The notes beneath the pieces are model-generated. The model was not told the origin of the DNA, searched no databases, and saw only the letters and a list, made by a program, of their open reading frames with translations. DNA of 64,000 nt from Marinobacterium iners (GTDB taxonomy: Bacteria > Pseudomonadota > Gammaproteobacteria > Pseudomonadales > Balneatricaceae): NCBI RefSeq assembly GCF_017310015.1, contig NZ_CP022297.1:2480001-2544000 (forward strand). The letters are read 5' to 3'. The translations under genes and the position numbers were made by a program. Positions 61,108 to 64,000 of this stretch are shown here, piece after piece (position 1 is the stretch's first letter; each line of letters begins with the position of its first letter).

Positions 61108-62406
61108 CAGGCTGTTGAAAATCTGACAGACTTCAACAGCCATGTTTGTTTTTTGATCAATTTTGGCGCCGCTGAATCGTGTTTTTAGCCATTTTGGACT
61201 ATATATTCGGTGCTCAGCAGCCATTCCGGGCCTTCAAGAGGACTATCCCTGTAGATTGCGCATGCGGACCAGGTTCCAACCCATCATCGTGAACTGGAAC
61301 AGGCTGTGAACCTTCTCCCGACCGCGCATCATCACTTGCCGGATGGGTCCAATGGTTTTACCCCAGCCAAAGGGTTCTTCTACCCGCTTTCGTTGACGCA
61401 TGCTGATTGTGTAACCCGCATGGCGACTGGTACGCCCATCAATCGCGGAGCCCCCAGGTCGGCTTTCATTTCGTGCCACATGGGGCGTTATCTTCATCTT
61501 TCGACAAGCCGAAACAAAGCCCTGGGTATCGTAGTTTTTGTCAGCCCCCACCGTTTTGCGATGACTGCCCTGCAGCCTGGCCAGCAGTTCAGCTGCAACA
61601 TCGCGTTCAGCCGTACCTGTTGCGAGGCTGGCCGCCGCCTTCACAATCAGGCCATTGCGATTTTCCATGACCGTGTGCCCCATGTACGCCATGCGTGACT
61701 CACTACCCCGCGACTTCTTGGCCAGTCGAGCCTCTGGATCTGTGGTAGATGCGTGGGTCTCATTACTGCGCTTCTCACCCCTGAAGTTGCGTTCAGCATT
61801 GCGTCCGGCAGGACCATCGTCATCTGTATTGCCCGTACCGTCCTTACGGCGAAAGCTCTTCTGTGATGCCCAGGCCTGGATCAGCGTCCCATCGACGCTG
61901 AAATGCTCGTCTGAAAGCAGACTGCGCTCCCGTGCCAGACTGACCACCTCTTCAAACAGATGAGTAACGACATCATGCTCCAGCAGTCGATCCCGGTTGG
62001 TGCTGAAACTTGAGTGGTGCCATACCAGGTCATCAATGGTCAGCCCAACGAACCAGCGGTACAGCAGGTTGTAGCTGATCTGTTCTACCAGCTGCCGTTC
62101 ACTGCGAATCGAGAACAGGACTTGCAACAGCTGTGCACGAATCAGACGCTCAGGCGGGATCGACTGACGGCCACCTTCGGCGTAGATCTGATCAAATAGC
62201 CAGTTGAGCCGCTTCATGGCCTCATCGATCAGTTGCCGAATCGGTCGTAATGGGTGTTCACTGGGAACGAAGGTGTCCAGATGGACGGTCGTGAACAATG
62301 ACTCCTGAATGATGTCTTCGCCGCGCATATTGGGTCGTGTCAGTCGGTTATTGATGCGGATAGTCTACCAAGGCCCCATTTTGTGGGGTAGAAAATCAAC
62401 AGCCTG
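61108..62406 (-). mobile_element. IS5-family element, complete, 1299 bp
   Basis: The ends are inverted repeats caggctgttga followed by three mismatches and tct (61108 and complement of 62406). A 4-bp duplication ttag flanks it (61104-61107 and 62407-62410). Internal dyads lie at both ends. It carries one intact transposase gene on the minus strand. Confidence 0.95.
61243..62328 (-). CDS. IS5-family transposase
   Basis: This is a 361-residue DDE transposase. The N-terminal domain includes PPERLIRAQLLQVLFSIRSERQL near residue 58. The catalytic Asp is in SVDGTLIQAWASQKSFRRKDG near 144, GADKNYDTQGFVSACRKM near 262 supplies the second and RVEEPFGWGKTIGPIRQV near 322 the Glu. The frame is unbroken. 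Confidence 0.93.
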   Translation of the reverse strand: MRGEDIIQESLFTTVHLDTFVPSEHPLRPIRQLIDEAMKRLNWLFDQIYAEGGRQSIPPERLIRAQLLQVLFSIRSERQLVEQISYNLLYRWFVGLTIDDLVWHHSSFSTNRDRLLEHDVVTHLFEEVVSLARERSLLSDEHFSVDGTLIQAWASQKSFRRKDGTGNTDDDGPAGRNAERNFRGEKRSNETHASTTDPEARLAKKSRGSESRMAYMGHTVMENRNGLIVKAAASLATGTAERDVAAELLARLQGSHRKTVGADKNYDTQGFVSACRKMKITPHVARNESRPGGSAIDGRTSRHAGYTISMRQRKRVEEPFGWGKTIGPIRQVMMRGREKVHSLFQFTMMGWNLVRMRNLQG

Positions 62407-62435
62407 TTAGAGCTTATATTAAATTCGACCAATCT

Positions 62436-62929
62436 TTACTCCTGATGCGGGCACGACTTCAGAAATTCTTGCAGTGCGCATGCCAGCTTATCTGATTCTG
62501 TGGATAGCCGCTGGGCGAGACTAAACAGCTCCGATTTGTCTAGAGTTTTGATATTGCGTTCAATTTCAGCTGACTGCTCAGACACACTCATGCCCCCTAC
62601 ATTGGCAGCACTGCTTTTGAGAGTGTGTGCTGCCCTATACGCCAACTCTTGTTTATCGGTTTCAAGACCCTCGATGACTCCTTGGACAAGGTCAGGCAGT
62701 TGCTCAAGAAAGGCTTCCAGTATCATCACAATATCGCCACCCAACAGCTCTTCCAACTGCCGCAGGGTATCGAGACTCAAGACCTGAGTTGTGTTATCAC
62801 CATCTTCTTCATGCAAGGCTGTTGAGTCAGGCTCTGATATATCTGAGACTACACCACGTGCATGCTCCATCAGAATTTGTCTAAGCTGCTCAGGCTCAAA
62901 AGGCTTACCAAGGTGTCCATCCATACTAG
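62436..62929 (-). pseudogene. REC-HPt tail of a hybrid histidine kinase, truncated by IS1182
   Basis: The open reading frame begins in the last segment of a receiver domain (MDGHLGKPFEPEQLRQIL is its end, with Lys-Pro of the KPF motif). It continues into a histidine phosphotransfer domain with the phospho-His in AYRAAHTLKSSAANVGG near residue 92 (of the fragment). The reading frame stays open upstream to the IS end, so it is the C-terminal tail of a larger sensor kinase. It lies about 30 bp before the response regulator gene, ignoring the intervening IS5 element. Confidence 0.85.
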
Positions 62930-64000
62930 CAGTCTGTCGGATTAACGTGGCTCGTCGGAGTGACAGAGCCCTTTATCGCTTTCAATGATCGCCAAACAGC
63001 CATCATGACCTGTGCATTCGCTTTACCGCTGTTCGACCCCCTATGCGGCTGTCACAGGCGCTCATTTCCAGCAGTGTCTGTCAGCTCACTACTAAGCGAT
63101 GCATACGCTTGATATTCCATGCCAAGGTCGCCAAACGCCACTCACCACTGACGTTGTCCAGCCCTCTGAGTGAGAACTGCCTGAACCCCATAACGTGTTT
63201 GAGGATGCCGAACACGGGTTCCACAGTATGTTTGCGCAGGGCATAACGGGCCCGTCCCGCCTGTGTTTTCAGACGATAGGCCATCTGCTCAACGGGGTCA
63301 TCACTGTCCGGTGCCACCGGCTCGGCTGCAAAGCGCTCAAGGAGCGGCAGGTGGTGAACGTCTCGTTTCATGGCAATAAGAGGCTCAATACCTTGCTGAG
63401 CGCACACCTTAACATTCTCCGCACTGAAGTAACCGGTATCCGCCAGCAGATGGGTCACCTTGCCTAATGAGGCTGGCAAGGCGGTCAATGCGTTCAGTAG
63501 CGGCATGACTTGTTGCTTGTCATTCGTCGCCTGCGTGACGTGGACAGAGGTGACCAACATGCTCTCAGTATCCACCGCTGCCTGGGCGTTATAGCACTGA
63601 TCAAAGCCCTTACCCGTGATCGGCATGATGCGTGACTGCGGATCCGTGAGGTTCGCCTGATCCTTATCGCGTGGACCACCCATCGGGGGCTTGGGGTCAC
63701 GCCCACGCGGCTTTTTGCCTGCCTTTCGCTGCGCATCGCGATTGGCTGTTTTATCCTGGTAAGCGGTTTGTTCTGCGGCATCCCGTTCTTGCGCACGGGC
63801 TTCGATTTTGAGCTTTGCCTCTGCAATGGCCGCCAAACGGGCTTCACGCCGCGCGATTTCGGCCGGAATGTCCATACCATCGGTCGCGACATCGTTGTCG
63901 GCCGCCTCGGCCCGTTGAATCAAGGCGTTTACCTCGGTCTTGAGCTGAGCCTCCAGCTTCTTGGCATGTCCATAGGACAGCGCCTTGTGCTTGCTGGCAT
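62930..64000 (-). mobile_element. IS1182-family element, left end, continues past the window
   Basis: The left terminus appears at about 62930 (cagtctgtcggattaa) directly after ctag, which may be the target site. The transposase gene runs out of the window. The other end and duplication are not visible, so the limit is approximate. Confidence 0.8.
63081..64000 (-). CDS. IS1182-family transposase, N-terminus beyond window
   Basis: At least 306 residues are open to the window edge. SKHKALSYGHAKKLEAQLK lies just upstream of the first visible internal start, a typical IS1182 linker. A following charged helix, DDE-type DTGYFSAENVKVCAQQG and the last segment TVEPVFGILKHVMGFRQFSLRG are present. It carries the transposase that interrupts the hybrid kinase. 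Confidence 0.92.
   Translation of the reverse strand, partial: ASKHKALSYGHAKKLEAQLKTEVNALIQRAEAADNDVATDGMDIPAEIARREARLAAIAEAKLKIEARAQERDAAEQTAYQDKTANRDAQRKAGKKPRGRDPKPPMGGPRDKDQANLTDPQSRIMPITGKGFDQCYNAQAAVDTESMLVTSVHVTQATNDKQQVMPLLNALTALPASLGKVTHLLADTGYFSAENVKVCAQQGIEPLIAMKRDVHHLPLLERFAAEPVAPDSDDPVEQMAYRLKTQAGRARYALRKHTVEPVFGILKHVMGFRQFSLRGLDNVSGEWRLATLAWNIKRMHRLVVS

Overview
The window looks like chromosome from a marine-type gammaproteobacterium of the Oceanospirillales/Marinobacterium kind. This is an inference from gene content: a very large NAD-glutamate dehydrogenase, Syd, AlaA, PdxB, EpmC, TtcA, a CydABX oxidase with an E. coli-like long Q-loop, PilZ, and many GGDEF/EAL and chemoreceptor proteins. 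Most of it is densely packed housekeeping sequence. The exceptions are four insertion sequences, one at about 11-12.6 kb and three between 53.6 kb and the right edge.

Region by region. 1-3.7 kb holds the N-terminal three quarters of NAD-glutamate dehydrogenase. 3.85-11 kb is one co-directional block (LysR regulator, YcsI-type hydro-lyase, TRAP transporter DctP/Q/M, 5-oxoprolinase PxpA/B/C). It resembles the Bacillus kip locus with a TRAP system as transporter, and two strong hairpins separate its modules. An IS1380-family element follows, then an orphan batD. 14.5-25.5 kb carries metabolic and conserved genes: a TIGR01777 epimerase-like protein, riboflavin synthase, hemerythrin, an AlbA_2 protein with a small membrane partner, PepN, DUF2797, YeaC, rhomboid protease, metallophosphoesterase, NadK and a PLP enzyme. 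25.67-26.42 kb is a tandem tRNA-Val(UAC)/tRNA-Asp(GUC) array with six intact genes and one tRNA-Asp relic, all on the minus strand behind a consensus promoter.

26.6-36 kb holds syd, a Tag-like glycosylase, alaA, a DnaQ-like exonuclease, htpX with a sigma-32-like promoter, an NAD-kinase relative, a PilZ protein, pdxB and an unpaired trpB. 36-39 kb has a PAS/degenerate-GGDEF protein and a copper/cytochrome-oxidase assembly set (unknown membrane protein, SCO, PCuAC). 39-45 kb has epmC, a lipoprotein and a sigma-54 activator with a cysteine-rich PAS domain. That activator is divergent from cydABX, which has a sequence-perfect -24/-12 promoter. 45-50 kb carries an enoyl-CoA hydratase, ttcA, a 1-Cys peroxiredoxin, a NifX-like protein and a flavin disulfide reductase.

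50.4 kb to the end is a signalling cluster (two chemoreceptors, HDOD, DUF3135, response regulator-GGDEF-EAL, globin-GGDEF-EAL, hybrid kinase) that has been hit three times by IS elements. An IS66 element splits the globin-GGDEF-EAL gene with an exact 8-bp target duplication. An IS5-family element sits directly in front of the response-regulator gene. An IS1182-family element has removed all but the REC-HPt tail of the hybrid kinase. Much of this cyclic-di-GMP pathway is therefore probably broken in this strain, and the break points are clear enough to reconstruct the ancestral genes.
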